Source: Rhabdornis inornatus
Taxonomy: Eukaryota; Chordata; Aves; Passeriformes; Rhabdornithidae
Assembly: GCA_013397075.1 (NCBI GenBank)
Contig: VWZS01004485.1
Span: 1,614,299-1,678,298 of the forward strand
Reading direction: 5' to 3'
DNA: 64,000 bases
This document shows positions 39,401 to 50,938 of this stretch, in pieces. How positions within the stretch are numbered: position 1 is the first letter of the stretch; every line of letters starts with the position of its first letter. The position numbers were made by a program, and so were the translations under genes. The notes beneath the pieces were generated by a model. That model was not told the DNA's origin. It was given only the letters and a program-made list of their open reading frames with translations, and did not search any database.

Positions 39401-40759
39401 ACATGTGGAGAAAACAAACAGGATCAATTTTGCTTTCATCACCTCTCCTGCCCCTGGTTGGTTGCTGAACACCAACTAATACTTCAGACTGCAAAAAGAA
39501 TTTCCTGCATCTCTGTAGTTTTATTATTGTTTTTATTATTAATAAAACTGAAACCTAGCTCCTTTACCCCTCATCCTCTTGCTAGCAAATGTTTTTGCTG
39601 TGGCAATTCTGTTCCCTTTTGCATTTTGCTGGTTCGTCAGATTTGCTGAACCCTCAAGTGCAAGAGGTAACATGATGAAATAGAAACTGGCAGAAAGTAC
39701 ATTAAAGTTATTATCACCTGAGGACAAAGCCTGGCAAGTGAACCACAAGAAAAAAGACTTCCATCTGGAAATCAGACAAAGAGCATACAGGTAAACCCAG
39801 TATTTCCACTACTGTTTTGGCAACCATTCAGAAATGGGAAAATACAGATGAGTTATGAAAAAAAAAATGTAGAAGTAATGGGACATTGCAAAAAATGGAC
39901 AGAAAGGAGCAAAGGTGAGAAGGAAAACAGATACTTAATTTCAGACACTAAATGCAGAACCAGCATAGATTTTGAAAGGGCATTATAAAAATGAGCAAAA
40001 GGCAACCTTTTGGTTAGATATGACAAGGGCTACCACCATCAGAGGATACAAGGACCAAATAATATGAATCTGAAGAGCTTTCTAGGTTTTGTCCATTCAG
40101 CAAAATATTTCTGCAATTCTGCATTTTCAACCACTACTGAGAGCTGACTCATTTCTTTCTGTATTCTCCATATGATTAATGTGACGTTTTATTTCTTGGT
40201 ACACAAATTAGTTTAGCTGATAGACAGCAACCAGTACTTAAAACCAAAATAACTAGGAGTGATAACCTCAATTTTCAGCACAAATTATTTAAAAAGTACT
40301 GTGTGAATTCCAGTTTTATGCTGACTACATAGACTTAAATGCATCTCAGCTAAAAGAGAAAATCCACTGAGAATACTGCCATGACAACTCAAAGAAAAAA
40401 AAAGAAGACAGTATTTTTGCAGATTTATGCCTGCAGAAGTGATCAGATTGCTTCCACTTCTATACTTGAAGAGGCTGAGCAAGCTAGTAACTGCCCCAGA
40501 GGCAACTGCAGTATATCATGACTCTGCTTAACATGTATAGTAGATCTACATATGCTACATTACAGAAAAAGTATGGTGTAGTCAAATTAACCCACAACAA
40601 ACTGGTACTGCCCTTCTTCATATTCTATGGGGTTTCACTTCTTTAAAATCATTAAAGATTTAAATAATAATTATTAAAAACTATAACAATACTTATAGTA
40701 ACCTATAACTTTTTTCAAAGTTGTAAATTCCATAGGCCAGGTTTTTCTGAAACGCCTAG

Positions 40760-41038
40760 TGGGACCATAGGAACCCCGTGAGGTTCAACAAGGCCAAGTT
40801 TCAAGGCCCCATACCTGGGTCAGGGCAACCAATGACATCAACACAGTCCAGGGGATGAAACGTATTAAAAGCAGCTCTGCAGACCAGGATTTGGGGGAAC
40901 TAGTGGATGAAAGGTTAAACGTGACTGGCAATGCACGCTTGCAGGCCAGAAAGACAACTGTATCCTGGGCTGCATCCAAAGAAGGTGTTAGAGAATGTCC
41001 AAAGGAGGGCCACGAGGATCATGACATGTCCTGAGGGG
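40760..41038 (+). repeat. CR1 LINE, upstream half of a copy split by an LTR
   Basis: AACCCCGTGAGGTTCAACAA then GGCCAAG..CCTGGGTCAGGGCAACC..GGGGGAACTAGTGGATGAAA..TGTATCCTGGGCTGCATCCA..GGAGGGCCACGAGGATCATG is the C-terminal ORF2 region of CR1 (NPxRFNKAK and LVDEKLN-type codons), frameshifted. It resumes at 41464. Confidence 0.93.
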
Positions 41039-41042
41039 AAGC

Positions 41043-41463
41043 TGATGCCTTAAGGTTTAGCTTTTCTATTTTTCAGACTCTATACTGCCTCACTGTGTTT
41101 CTCTGAACTTCATATTCTCTTCGCAGTTTAGTTAGACAAAACAATCCTTTTCCAGCCTGAGAACCAAGGACACCATTAGAGCTCCAGGCCCAAATAGCAT
41201 AAACAACAGTGAATTGAGGAGAGCAATCTGGGAGGATGGGACTTCATAACCTGAAGCTGTAATTGGACAATTAACTCCAATACGTGAATGAATCAGAACT
41301 TATAAAAGTGTGAAAACTCGTGACCTGCCATCCATCTTGGGTGGAGCCATGGCCATGCTCTTGTACTGCCCAAGGTGTATCCTTTGAATGCCTTTTAATA
41401 AATCCCTACTTCATTCCTTTAACACTGTCTACCTCTGTTCCAGGTCAGCCTCTTTAGGCATCA
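41043..41463 (+). mobile_element. solo LTR inserted into a CR1 copy
   Basis: The 421-bp element has inverted termini TGATGCC..GGCATCA and a perfect 4-bp target duplication, AAGC (41039-41042 and 41464-41467). The surrounding CR1 sequence continues across it. A TATA box (TATAAAAG at 41301) and a polyadenylation signal (AATAAA at 41397-41402), about 95 bp apart, give a plausible U3-R-U5 order in plus orientation. The 4-bp duplication suggests a gammaretrovirus-like (ERV1) class, but I do not recognise the family. No viral coding sequence is present. Confidence 0.88.
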
Positions 41464-41822
41464 AAGCCACAAGAGGAGTAGCTGAGGGCACTTGGTCTGT
41501 TCAGCCTGGAGCAGAGGAGAGACTGAGGGGAAACCTCATCGTGGTCTACAGCATCCTTATGAGGGAAGAGGAGGCACAGGCACTGATCTCTGCTCTGCGG
41601 TGACCAGTGACAGGAGCCAAGGCAGCTGCATGAAGCTGTGCCAGGGGAGGTCTGGGTCAGAAATTAGGAAAAGGTTCTTCACCCAGAGGGTGGCTGGGCA
41701 CTGCAACAGGCTCTCCAGGGAAGAGGTCACAGCTCCGAACCTGAAGAAGTTCAAGGAGCATTTGGACAATGCTCTTGGGCATGTGGGTGTGATTCTTAAG
41801 CCTGTTCTGTGCAGCAACTGCC
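41464..41822 (+). repeat. CR1 LINE, downstream half of the copy split by an LTR
   Basis: GTCTGTTCAGCCTGGAGCAG..GGGGAAACCTCATCGTGGTC..AGGAAAAGGTTCTTCACCCA..CACTGCAACAGGCTCTCCAG..TTTGGACAATGCTCTTGGGC. The expected terminal GATATTCTGTG unit is missing, so the 3' end is eroded. Open frames here on both strands are CR1 remnants. Confidence 0.94.
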
Positions 41823-44054
41823 TCTAAATTTTTGCCTGAGCTGATGGTATAGAGACCATTCAAAACACAGCAGCAAACATGGCAACATCAGCCCCAGACT
41901 GATTATGAGACCACGGTTCTGCTATTTCTACTACCTTCTTACTGAGTATCTAGATAAAAATTTGGGGTTCTTTTTCTTCCAAAATTTGGCTGTTTGATCC
42001 TGTGTGCCCAACTGCAGTCTCACAGAGCATGACAAGTGACTTCTATACTCATGACTGCAAGACAGACAGATTTTGATAGAACCCAGATGTGTCTGCTAAG
42101 CAGAAAGTGAAAACAGAAAGGGAAAGGGAATAAATTGTCTCAATAACTCTCCCTTTCTTAAGTGAAACATTATTATTTCTGAACTCTTGGAGGCAGAAAT
42201 GAGCTTGATAAAAGTTTCTGTGCTTAGCACGGGGAGGTCCCTGAGCACTGCTCTGTTGTCAAAACCAAACCGCAGGCACCAGATTGCACATGAGTGTGAC
42301 TACCTTTGGAAGAGGCAGCTGTGCTGGGACATGACCTCTGTCACATGCTTCTGCTCTCAGCCTTGTGCTGGCACTAGAAGCTGTGCTAGTGGACATCAAC
42401 TGGGCAATGAAATATGTCTCTCAAACACCCTTTTTTTTTTTTTTTAATTCCCTCCCCCAAAGTAAGCTCTGCAGAATGAAGTAAAAACAGAGCTTAGACC
42501 TTATATTTTTGATGAATGTGATCAGCTCTCAGGTGAGTGATAGTCACAACATAAAACCTGGACAAACCAGCACATGGATAAATAGTAATTCCTATTCCAG
42601 TGATCACGAATGCAAGAAATCACAGCTCAGTATGGAGCAAGTGTTTATCAGAAATTAAAAGAAAAACAAATGAAAAGAAAAACAAGGAATCTGAAAAGAG
42701 AACAAGGAGTGTTAAAAGCCTCAGTTTAACTGATTTCATACCTGGGTGCAGTGTAGCTGCTCTGCAGGAATCCTGAGACACTACTCCATCCTGCTCTCAT
42801 TTGAAATGCATTATGAAAATAATTTGTCTCATGTTCTGTTTGACCAATTACATGAACAATTTCAGCTGCTGAAGTAACCTGCTTCTCCTTGTACAAATAC
42901 TTAATCAGAAAGGCAAAACCCTGTATTAAAAGTACAATATATCCAAACCAAAACCAGCTGCTATTTTGCTAAATTGGATTTTGTACTGCATTCATAGCTG
43001 TCTCCTGTGACTTAAAAGAAAGCTTACACCAGAACTGGAATTTACAAAAAGGATTATTTTGTTTGTTTTTCTGATATTTGGTTTAGATATTACAGGACCT
43101 CTGTTTTCAATACATAAAGAATTCCTTTTTCATCCCTGTATTTCTAACTCTGAGAATAACGGGAGATTTTGAAATGAGATGACTACTGAGGCAATTCTTC
43201 TGATTAACTGTAGTAATTTATAAAAATACTTATACAAAAAGATGAGTGTATGTTATTTAATTTATAAACTCTATTGTAATAATCTAAGGCTTATTTCAAA
43301 GGAAACATTGTTCTTAAAATAATTGAGTCCATATTCCTTTCTTGACATTTTTTTGGCTTTATTTTTATTATACTTCATCCAAAAGTCACAGGCAGACACG
43401 GGGAAGCAGAGAGCTAAATTGGCAAACTCCGTAAATCTCGTCACTACTGCAACCAGAAACTCCCTTTATTTTCTGAAGGGTTTTGTTTGGGCTTTTTTTC
43501 TGTGGAGAAGCCTGATATTTTCATACCCCAGAATAGTACAGAGACATTTCCAAAAGGGGCATCAATTTTCAGGTTGTGTCTTCAAGTTACGCCAAAAGAG
43601 CCGAGACCAATTCTATCTCAATCTGAGCTATTGCTCAGTGCCCAGCTATAAATTGTCATGCATCACCCTTCACTTCTTTTGTTTGGATTAGACCAAAGCC
43701 ACCTTGCTGACTTGCTGTAAAGGGCTTGCATCTTTGAATGCCCAATTTAAGTGTAGTAGAACATTAGACACAAAGCCCAACTAGGGTTATCAAGCCTTAT
43801 TCCTAATTATTTTATGCAAACCATAAGGCAACCACTTCGGGATTTTTTTTCCTTTTAGCCCAGAGAGCATCTAGTTCATCAATCCTGTTGACACGCCACC
43901 AAAGAGTTCCAGCAATCTATAACCTCATGAATCAGTCTAAGAAGCAGGAAGATTAAAATCCTATTATGTAGCCTGTGCCATTAGAGTACTATAGGAAAGA
44001 TTAAAGACTTTCCTGTGTTCTAAGCTCCTGTGGTAGCAAGGATCTACTTAGGAG

Positions 44055-44076
44055 TAGTCCTAGGATAGTCCTAGGA
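44055..44076. repeat. 11-bp tandem duplication
   Basis: TAGTCCTAGGA occurs twice in direct succession, the unit itself containing the palindrome TCCTAGGA. Confidence 0.9.
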
Positions 44077-44954
44077 GTGGATTACATGGCATGGCAGAAT
44101 ATAGAAAAAGTGCAGGAAAAATAAAAGGTTTTGAATCCAAGTTTGGCCCTAGAGAAATGCCCCTCTGTTCTCAAATATGATTAACAGTTTATCCATGGAT
44201 GAATAAACATGGCAAGTTTTAGACAAAACTATGAATAGCAGAAGAAACACCCGAACACTTGTGCAGTTTTGGCTAATTACCAGTGCTACAAACAATCCCT
44301 GTCCAAACCCTACAATTCCCTTTCTGTGTCCCTTTTCATCCCCCTCTGAAAATCCCAGTAGCCAAATTACATGTCAAGGGGAGAAAATGTTCTTGGCTTT
44401 TTGGGGCATCTAGGAGGAGAAACTTTGAAATATGGGTTTAAATAAACGCAGTTCTAAACTTGGTGCAACAAATGCAAATTAGGCATATAGGATATTTATG
44501 ACTGAACAATCAGCAGGAGCCAAATATTGTGTAATTAAACTATAAATCATTATTATCATTGGCAAGTACAGTACACAGTGTATCCACTTCCGTATTTAAA
44601 GGAAAATATATGTAACTTCTTGCACACAAACACTGTCATGATCTGTAATCATGCCTATTTCTTAAGTTCTTTGCTAACATTTAATATTATGTATTATCAA
44701 AACCATTTACACTGATAAAGACCTTCCTAATTAATAGAAGGAAATGGAATATTATATAACAAATGAAAGAACACCCGCTTTTCTTTTACTACCAGTAGCC
44801 TTTGCAAGGCAATACTACATTACCAATCAAGGCAAGGATTGCTGAATTACCTCCTGTGAGATTGTGGAAAATCTGGAATGACTGACACACCCCCAAGTTC
44901 CTGAATCTGAAGGCCACAAAGGCTCATAACTAATACTGGTGTTTTCTTTTTCCT

Positions 44955-45080
44955 TTTCCTAAAAAACCCCAAACAAGCAAACAAAAAAAACCAAATAAAC
45001 CTCCAACAACAAAAAAACCCAAAAAACACCCCCAAAACACCCTAAAAACCCAAAACTAAACAAAACCACCAAAAAAAGGA
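44955..45080. repeat. A/C-rich low-complexity tract
   Basis: About 120 bp built of A runs and C runs with almost no G or T. On the DLG2 sense strand it is T/G-rich and has four spaced G runs (45018-45051). Confidence 0.92.
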
Positions 45081-45210
45081 ACCTTTATGTTTAAAGGGAA
45101 AGTCCTGCTGTGGCCTCAGCATATTTAGTTTCTGGCCTTTTCATTGCATACCACTCAAACTGGAGTCACATGAACAACCATTAAGCTAAGGAAACACATT
45201 CCCAAACAAT

Positions 45211-45385
45211 TACAGAATCACAGAATCACTGAGGTTAGAACAGACCTGTAAGATCACTGAGTCTAAGCATTAACCTAGTCCTGCCAAGCCCACCACTAGA
45301 CCATGTCCCTGTGCAACACATCTACAAGCCTTTTAAATACCTCCAGGGACAGTGACCCTACCACTCCCGTGGGAAGGCTCTTATT
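45211..45385 (-). repeat. CR1 LINE, 3' end fragment
   Basis: ACAGAATCACAGAATCACTG then AGGTTAGAACAGACCTGTAA..CCTGCCAAGCCCACCACTAG..ACCATGTCCCTGTGCAACAC..ACCTCCAGGGACAGTGACC. Reverse-complemented CR1 terminus. Confidence 0.95.
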
Positions 45386-46515
45386 TCATGTTACTTCTGA
45401 CCAGGAGTGTTCCTTACATCACTAAGGAAATTGCTGGCCTCAACAGGCTAAGCTTTGATCTCCTTTCAATGCCAAGCACAACTGCTATGATAACAATGAT
45501 TTCCTGGTTTTGGTAGAAGAAATAGATTAAACATGAATGCAAAAATCAAAGTTTTTTAAAGCAGCTGTCCTGGGAGAGAATCAGATCTGAATGCCACCTA
45601 GAATAGTGCACGCTTCTCAAAGCCCTCTGTCAGTGAGAGAGACTGGATACAGGAATTGTTAGAACAATATCACTCATCTGCAAAAGAATATGATAACAGC
45701 TTTTGTATTTCTGCATTTGTACATCTCTTACATAGCAGCTGCACAGATTGCTGACAATGTTTCAATGACCTCACTTCTACGAATGCAGCATGAGGATCAA
45801 TCCAAGGCAAGATGCTGAATTTAGAGTTGTCATCTAAATCCACTGATAAGAGTATACCACCCTGAGAATGGAATATGAGCTTTTCTCCTCATGAAAAATT
45901 GCCCAGCTACTCCTATCAAAACTTGAGCTCAACTTACACCAATAAAAGACAAAAAAAGATAAAGTTTAAAAGCCAATTATTGCTGTTTAACTGTCATTTT
46001 ACTGGCACTTGAACACACTAGATTAGGGGGAAAAGCCCTCCCTTAGCTAACTGAAATAGCTTGATGTAACTTTATAGCTGGGAGGGACTTCCCAGAAGAA
46101 TGGCCAGTTCCATGTGGGAATCTGTGATGAACTCAAAGGAGCATCTAAGTTTTCAAAAACACAACCCATGATTAATCATTTCTTTACACCGCTGGAAAAG
46201 CCAATATCTCTTGGAGTAGACCTTCTGCATTAGTATTGAGGCAGAATTCCTTGAAGCAAGTTCTCACTTCATGCCACCATGCAAAGAGCTCTCAAGTGAA
46301 ATACTGGAATTTCAGCACTAGCCACAAAGGCCTTCAAACACAAAAGACTGTTCTCAGCAGATCCTTCAGAATCTGGCTGCTCACTGCCCTTTTAAAGTCA
46401 TGCCACATCTATAGCCTAGGGTTTGGCTCACAAGCCTCTACCAGGTAACAAAAGACAATGGTGAAGCTATTTCTTCTAAATGACACCGAATACAAAAAAT
46501 GTTTTCTACTACTGA

Positions 46516-47028
46516 TTGCAAAAATACCTCTACCAACCAAAAAAGTCAAAGCTCATATCAACAGTAAACTATTCAAAAATAGGTGAACATTTACCTTTTT
46601 ATGGAAGTTTTCAAAAGAGAGCACATGTATGCACTTTTGCAGATGACATGTCTAGGATACTATCTGCAATGAGATGCTTTTCTTTGAGAAGTTCTATTTC
46701 AAAACAGAAGGGACGAAAATTTTTCAGCAAATGGTTGACTAAATTTCAGTGGACTCCAATATTGTCTTCTGAACTGGGAAACAGCCAAAGATGGGAATCT
46801 ACTTCTACACTTTCCCTCCCACTCAGAAGGACAACCTCGAGCTCAAAGAATCCAAAAACCCACATTGGCAAAGTGTTTAGAGGAGGACCTCTTTCATACA
46901 GACCACGCCAAGTAAAATTCATACTTTGGACTTCCCAAAACAAGAACAGCAACACAAACTCGGCAATTTCCTCTTCAATCTACAATCAGGGCAATATAGA
47001 CTCCTATCTCTCTGTCCCTTCTGCATAA
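46516..47028 (+). other. longest unassigned open frame (170 codons), probably not a gene
   Basis: This frame starts ATGCAAAAATACCTC and is open for 170 codons. The predicted product is Ser/Lys/Asn-rich with no signal peptide, membrane segment or motif that I recognise. It is antisense to DLG2, has no CpG island or obvious promoter and is not CR1 or LTR sequence. A frame of this length is somewhat unusual for 64 kb of AT-rich DNA but still within chance. An antisense non-coding or very young transcript is the only alternative I would consider. Confidence 0.08.
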
Positions 47029-50000
47029 ATAATGTGTTCATTGCACACCTTCAGCTAAACATATATTTCCAATCTAATTAATTGCTACATTGCACATGCC
47101 AGCAATCTAGAGGTGCCTACAGGGAAAGTCCATCCAATGTTCCAAACAAAATCCCATGTTACAATGACCCGTGGAAAACACTGGGTCGCCTCCTTGCCTC
47201 TGCAAGGCCCCCTTCCACCCTCAAATTTTGCTCAATCTCCCACAGCATAACAGTGACCTGAAGTATAAAATCATTGAGTGAATCACACAAATTATATAAT
47301 TCCATGACACTAATGGTGATAGAGATACCCAGTGCAGTGCAGAGACATAAAAATTATTTCCAAGCAACAGGGACATTAAAAAATTGCCTATTAACTTACT
47401 TTTCTACTTGCTTTCCCCCTGCCCCTTTTTCTCCTAAGTAAAGAAACAGAACTGTAAATGTGTTTATCAGTAAGGAATGGAGGTTAAAAGCCAAATTAGG
47501 TCTTGGAATCAAATTTCCACCTAAACATGATTTCAACTCACTTTCAAAATTAGAGGGTTTTTGTTTGGGGGTTTTCTTAGTTTGGTGTTTTTTGGGTTTT
47601 TTTAAATTCCAACTCAATTTCTATTTGGATGTACAGAGAGCATTTTTTGTACCTACAACTCAACATAACATTAGGAACAAACACAAACACTCAAGCCAGA
47701 AAAGCAGAATTTCTAGGACAGTTAAAATATCAAGAATACCAGAATGCCATGCTTTGCTCTGGCACACTAAAGAAGAAGAAACTGGTAAAGAAAACTGAGC
47801 CATGTACTTCTCAATAAAACCAGCATTTTTGTCAGGATCAGGATGCCAAAGTGCACATTAATAACAGCTGTCAAGTACACACTCTAGGAATGAACTGTGC
47901 ATTCAGTTTGGTACTATAGTACTAATCAAGAAGCAGTTCCACAAGGTATTATGTCTTTCCTATGTCTGAAGAAAGTAGTCTCTCCCAAAAGAAGTGAAGC
48001 AGAAAAAAAATCTGCCCAGAACTTCATGTAATAAAACACTCCACCTTGGAAGCTACCAATTTATTCTCACATTTACAAATTAAATGGACATTTAAAATAA
48101 ATTTTCCTTTTTTTTGTTTTCTTCCTTAGGCCAGCAAATAAAACTGTTCCACTACATCTCTTTATTTTAGCAAGAAAGAAAGCTTTCCTGGTCAACATAG
48201 CCCTAAAAAACCATAACTGACTTCAACTTGTATCACCAAACTCAGGAGAAGTAGTAAGGGCAGTCCTAAAATGTTTTCTCATATTGTTTCTATGCAATAT
48301 CACTGATGAATTTCTAGGCGTATGTACATATAACAATACACGTACACACATACAAACAAATGTACACATACTCCTCCCTTCCTGCCCATAGCTTACACAA
48401 TGCTTACTTCACGCAGAGAAAAAGAGATTATTATTTGAAACAATCTCTCAATTCTGTGACACTGAAACCACCAAGTATTTGCCCAAGTACATGAGTCCAC
48501 CCCCAGACACAGTGATAAATTCATTATAGACAGAACCCAAGAAAGGCACCTTCCTAAACAGAATAAGGTAGTTGGCATTCAGAACATACAGTAAAGAAAG
48601 TTTCCAGAGTACAGTTCTGTATTAAATATAAGGAATACATAAACCTGAATAACTCCACATTATCTAAACACATGAGGACATGATCACAAAGGTATTAAAA
48701 CTACTGAAATAACTCTACAATACATCTATAACATAGATATTGAAGTAGTCTGAGAAGGGCCTTTTTGTCTTTTTTAATAATGCTCCTACATTTTCTCTTC
48801 CTAAATTCTGAACTTTGAAAACCAAGGAGCTCTTTCATGGAAGGTATTTTTTCCTTTAAGCTTTTTCCAAATCACAAAGGGCCTAAGAAAATATTTAGAG
48901 CTTTTTATAACTCAAATTTGAAGAAAGTCTAATTTGATGCTTTATATATTATTTTAACATTGGCTTTATTCCAATATAAATAAATGTATATGCCTTGTAT
49001 ACATAAGAAAATATATAAAATATATTGTAGTCACATGCAAAATTTCGGTCACTCAAAAATATAACAGAATGCTTCATTTTTCCACTTGATACTAGATTTG
49101 AGAGAAAAAAAATGAAGCTTTTTTATACAACAATCACTTTCAGTCAACACAGCATCACTTTTTCAGACCATAAGACAAGATAAAATACAGCTACACTATC
49201 TGACAGTCCTTTGCCTTATTGCTTTTCTGTACAGTGCAAATATATTAAAACCATTTCCATGAAAGAATCGATGTAATCTCTAGAGAGGGTACACATGTTC
49301 AGTGTGGGCTAAGGCTAGTTAAACTCTAGTTTACACCACATCAGTAAGTAAAGATATATTTCAAAAACTTATTTCAGCAATACCTTCTGCCTTTTTTACT
49401 GTGAAATGTTGACAAAAGCATTTGATGTTGCCATGATAGAAAGCTTTTTTGAATAAGCTGAAAGTTTTCTAAGTGAGACATGAAAACATAAATCAGTGGA
49501 GTAGTCGATGCTTTTTAGTGTTAACTATCCTATGAGTGTCACAGATTCCTATTTCACAGTGCTGGGTTTCAGTGTAGTTGCTTACAGGTAATTGTACACA
49601 TCATAGACCCTGCCTGGTTTATATTTGAAAAAAACACTGTCCTGCATTTAAATAGAAATCTTTAGATTCATGAAAGCTGAAGAGCTTTTTCATATTCATT
49701 AAAGACTTCAACTACATTTGAAGTTCCAAACAGGAGAAAGAGGTCACACTTTCTCTTATCAGTAAATCTAACAACCCCTCCCCCATGTTGTCTCTGAAAA
49801 TATTATTTTAACTTCATGTGATATTTGAAAACAAACTGTTTACAGAAGCTCACAACATCCATTACACATGGGAGATAAACACATCACATTCTATATAGCA
49901 CAATGGAATATGCAGTCTGAAGAACCTGGAGGCACAAACCAAAACAGTTTAACAAGAAAAACCTTTCCAAGGACAGCTCACAATTTTCATAGGCAACCGA

Positions 50001-50179
50001 GAAGCAATATTCTAACACAGATATGACTACCCGACAGCCCGCCCTTACATATGAGATTTCCAGAGTAAACCACTAAACAGACATCAAGACACACCACAAG
50101 AAGTTGTGGACACCGCCAAACCTCACTTTCTGTCCCTGGAGCATCCTCTATTCGCTTGGAGAGTGAAGAAGCAGCTCAC

Positions 50180-50497
50180 CTGCAGCGGGGGGGCCCAGCC
50201 GCGGGCACAGCCGCACTCTGCCCACCACTGTCCCGGGCTGCCCTGGGGCTGCCCTGGGGATCTGGGTGGGCTCCTCCGCACCGCGTCCCTCAAAGGCACC
50301 GCCTTGCCCCTACCCTGGCCGGCACCCGCGGCTCCCCGGCAGGGCAGCGCCTGGCAGCTGTGCGGGAGGCCCGGCGGCTGCTGGTGCCAGCGGCAGGCGC
50401 AGCGGGCATCCCTGGCGGCGGGGGGCACGTTCCTGCTGCCGCCCGAGCCCTCGGCGCCCCGGCCGCAGCTGTGCTGCCTGGGGAGGTGCCCGTGCAT
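50180..50497 (-). CDS. candidate first exon in CpG island, possibly an alternative DLG2 start
   Basis: Within a CpG-rich island, minus-strand sequence runs open to a strong donor, CTGCAG|GTGAGC (GT at 50178-50179). The frame that ends in phase 0 there is open from an ATG at 50497 (G at -3) for 106 codons, starting MHGHLPRQ and ending GWAPPLQ. It is also open further 5', to an ATG at 50611 across the N and the G run. Phase 0 is what the DLG2 ASPAP exon requires. However, the predicted peptide is Gly/Pro/Ala/Arg-rich, has no domain that I recognise, and GC-rich DNA stays open by chance in several frames, including on the plus strand. A non-coding first exon of DLG2 or an unrelated lncRNA is equally possible. 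The coding claim is weak; the exon/promoter claim is moderate. Confidence 0.35.
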
Positions 50498-50560
50498 GGC
50501 GCGCCCGGGGCTCGCCCTGCCNCTGCATCCCTTTCTGGATGACAAACCACGGGAAGCGAA

Positions 50561-50574
50561 GGGGGGGGGGGGGG
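50561..50574. repeat. G14 homopolymer at CpG island edge
   Basis: GAAGCGAA followed by fourteen G and AAATAAAT. It lies 38 bp from the ambiguous base at 50522, so its length is unreliable. Confidence 0.9.
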
Positions 50575-50911
50575 AAATAAATCCAACAACCGACAAAAAC
50601 CACTCTTGCAATTTTCAGGAAGATTTAGTCATTTTCTAGCTGACCCTGACACGAGTCACAGGCACCCTGCTGAAGCACGTTTATATGTACAAGCTTTACA
50701 GGCGAAGTGCTTTCTTGTGGAAATAGCATCTAGACGAAGTACTGAAAAAGATACTCCTTTACCAATGGTCCGGACAGACGCGGGAGTGTTTTTTCCCCTG
50801 CATGCCTGAAAAGACCTTGTCAACAAAATTGCATCAGAAGATGCAAATGACAAGTCCGGGAAGAATGTTATCTGCCCTAAATGCTAAACCACAGCATGAA
50901 CGTCGGTATGT

Positions 50912-50938
50912 GCTAATGTGCACAGGCTAATGTGCACA
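50912..50938. repeat. 13-bp direct repeat, period 14
   Basis: GCTAATGTGCACA occurs at 50912-50924 and 50926-50938 with one G between. Confidence 0.9.

Larger units (their letters stand above)
34051..50149 (-). other. DLG2: sequence upstream of the DLG2 short-isoform start (intronic for longer isoforms)
   Basis: For longer DLG2 transcripts this should be intron; for the short one it contains the 5' leader and promoter. It holds a palindrome and CR1 at 34.7 kb, CR1 copies at 36.1, 40.8-41.8 and 45.2 kb, a solo LTR, poly-T runs and an A/C tract. No exon encoding the SHISPLK end or the KYRYQDED segment of long DLG2 was found. In 37-40.7, 41.9-44.9 and 47-50.1 kb I see no gene. Confidence 0.55.
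50150..50580. promoter_or_regulatory. CpG island, candidate promoter
   Basis: This is the only strongly GC-rich, CpG-dense block in the window (CCGCGGGCAC, CGGCGCCCCGGCCGC, GGCGCGCCCGG), embedded in AT-rich intron. It has GC-box-like elements and no repeat signature that I recognise. Islands of this size in bird genomes usually mark promoters, and the minus-strand splice donor at its low-coordinate edge supports transcription in the DLG2 direction. One ambiguous base (N at 50522) and a run of 14 G (50561-50574) show that the assembly is uncertain here. Confidence 0.6.

Noticed and set aside
41492..41863. Overlapping open frames on both strands
   Set aside because: The sequence is CR1 3' region; the frames are remnants or shadows of the LINE.
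50106..50639. 177-codon plus-strand frame through the CpG island
   Set aside because: Several frames on both strands are open in this GC-rich block; the plus strand has no good splice donor here, and the minus strand does.
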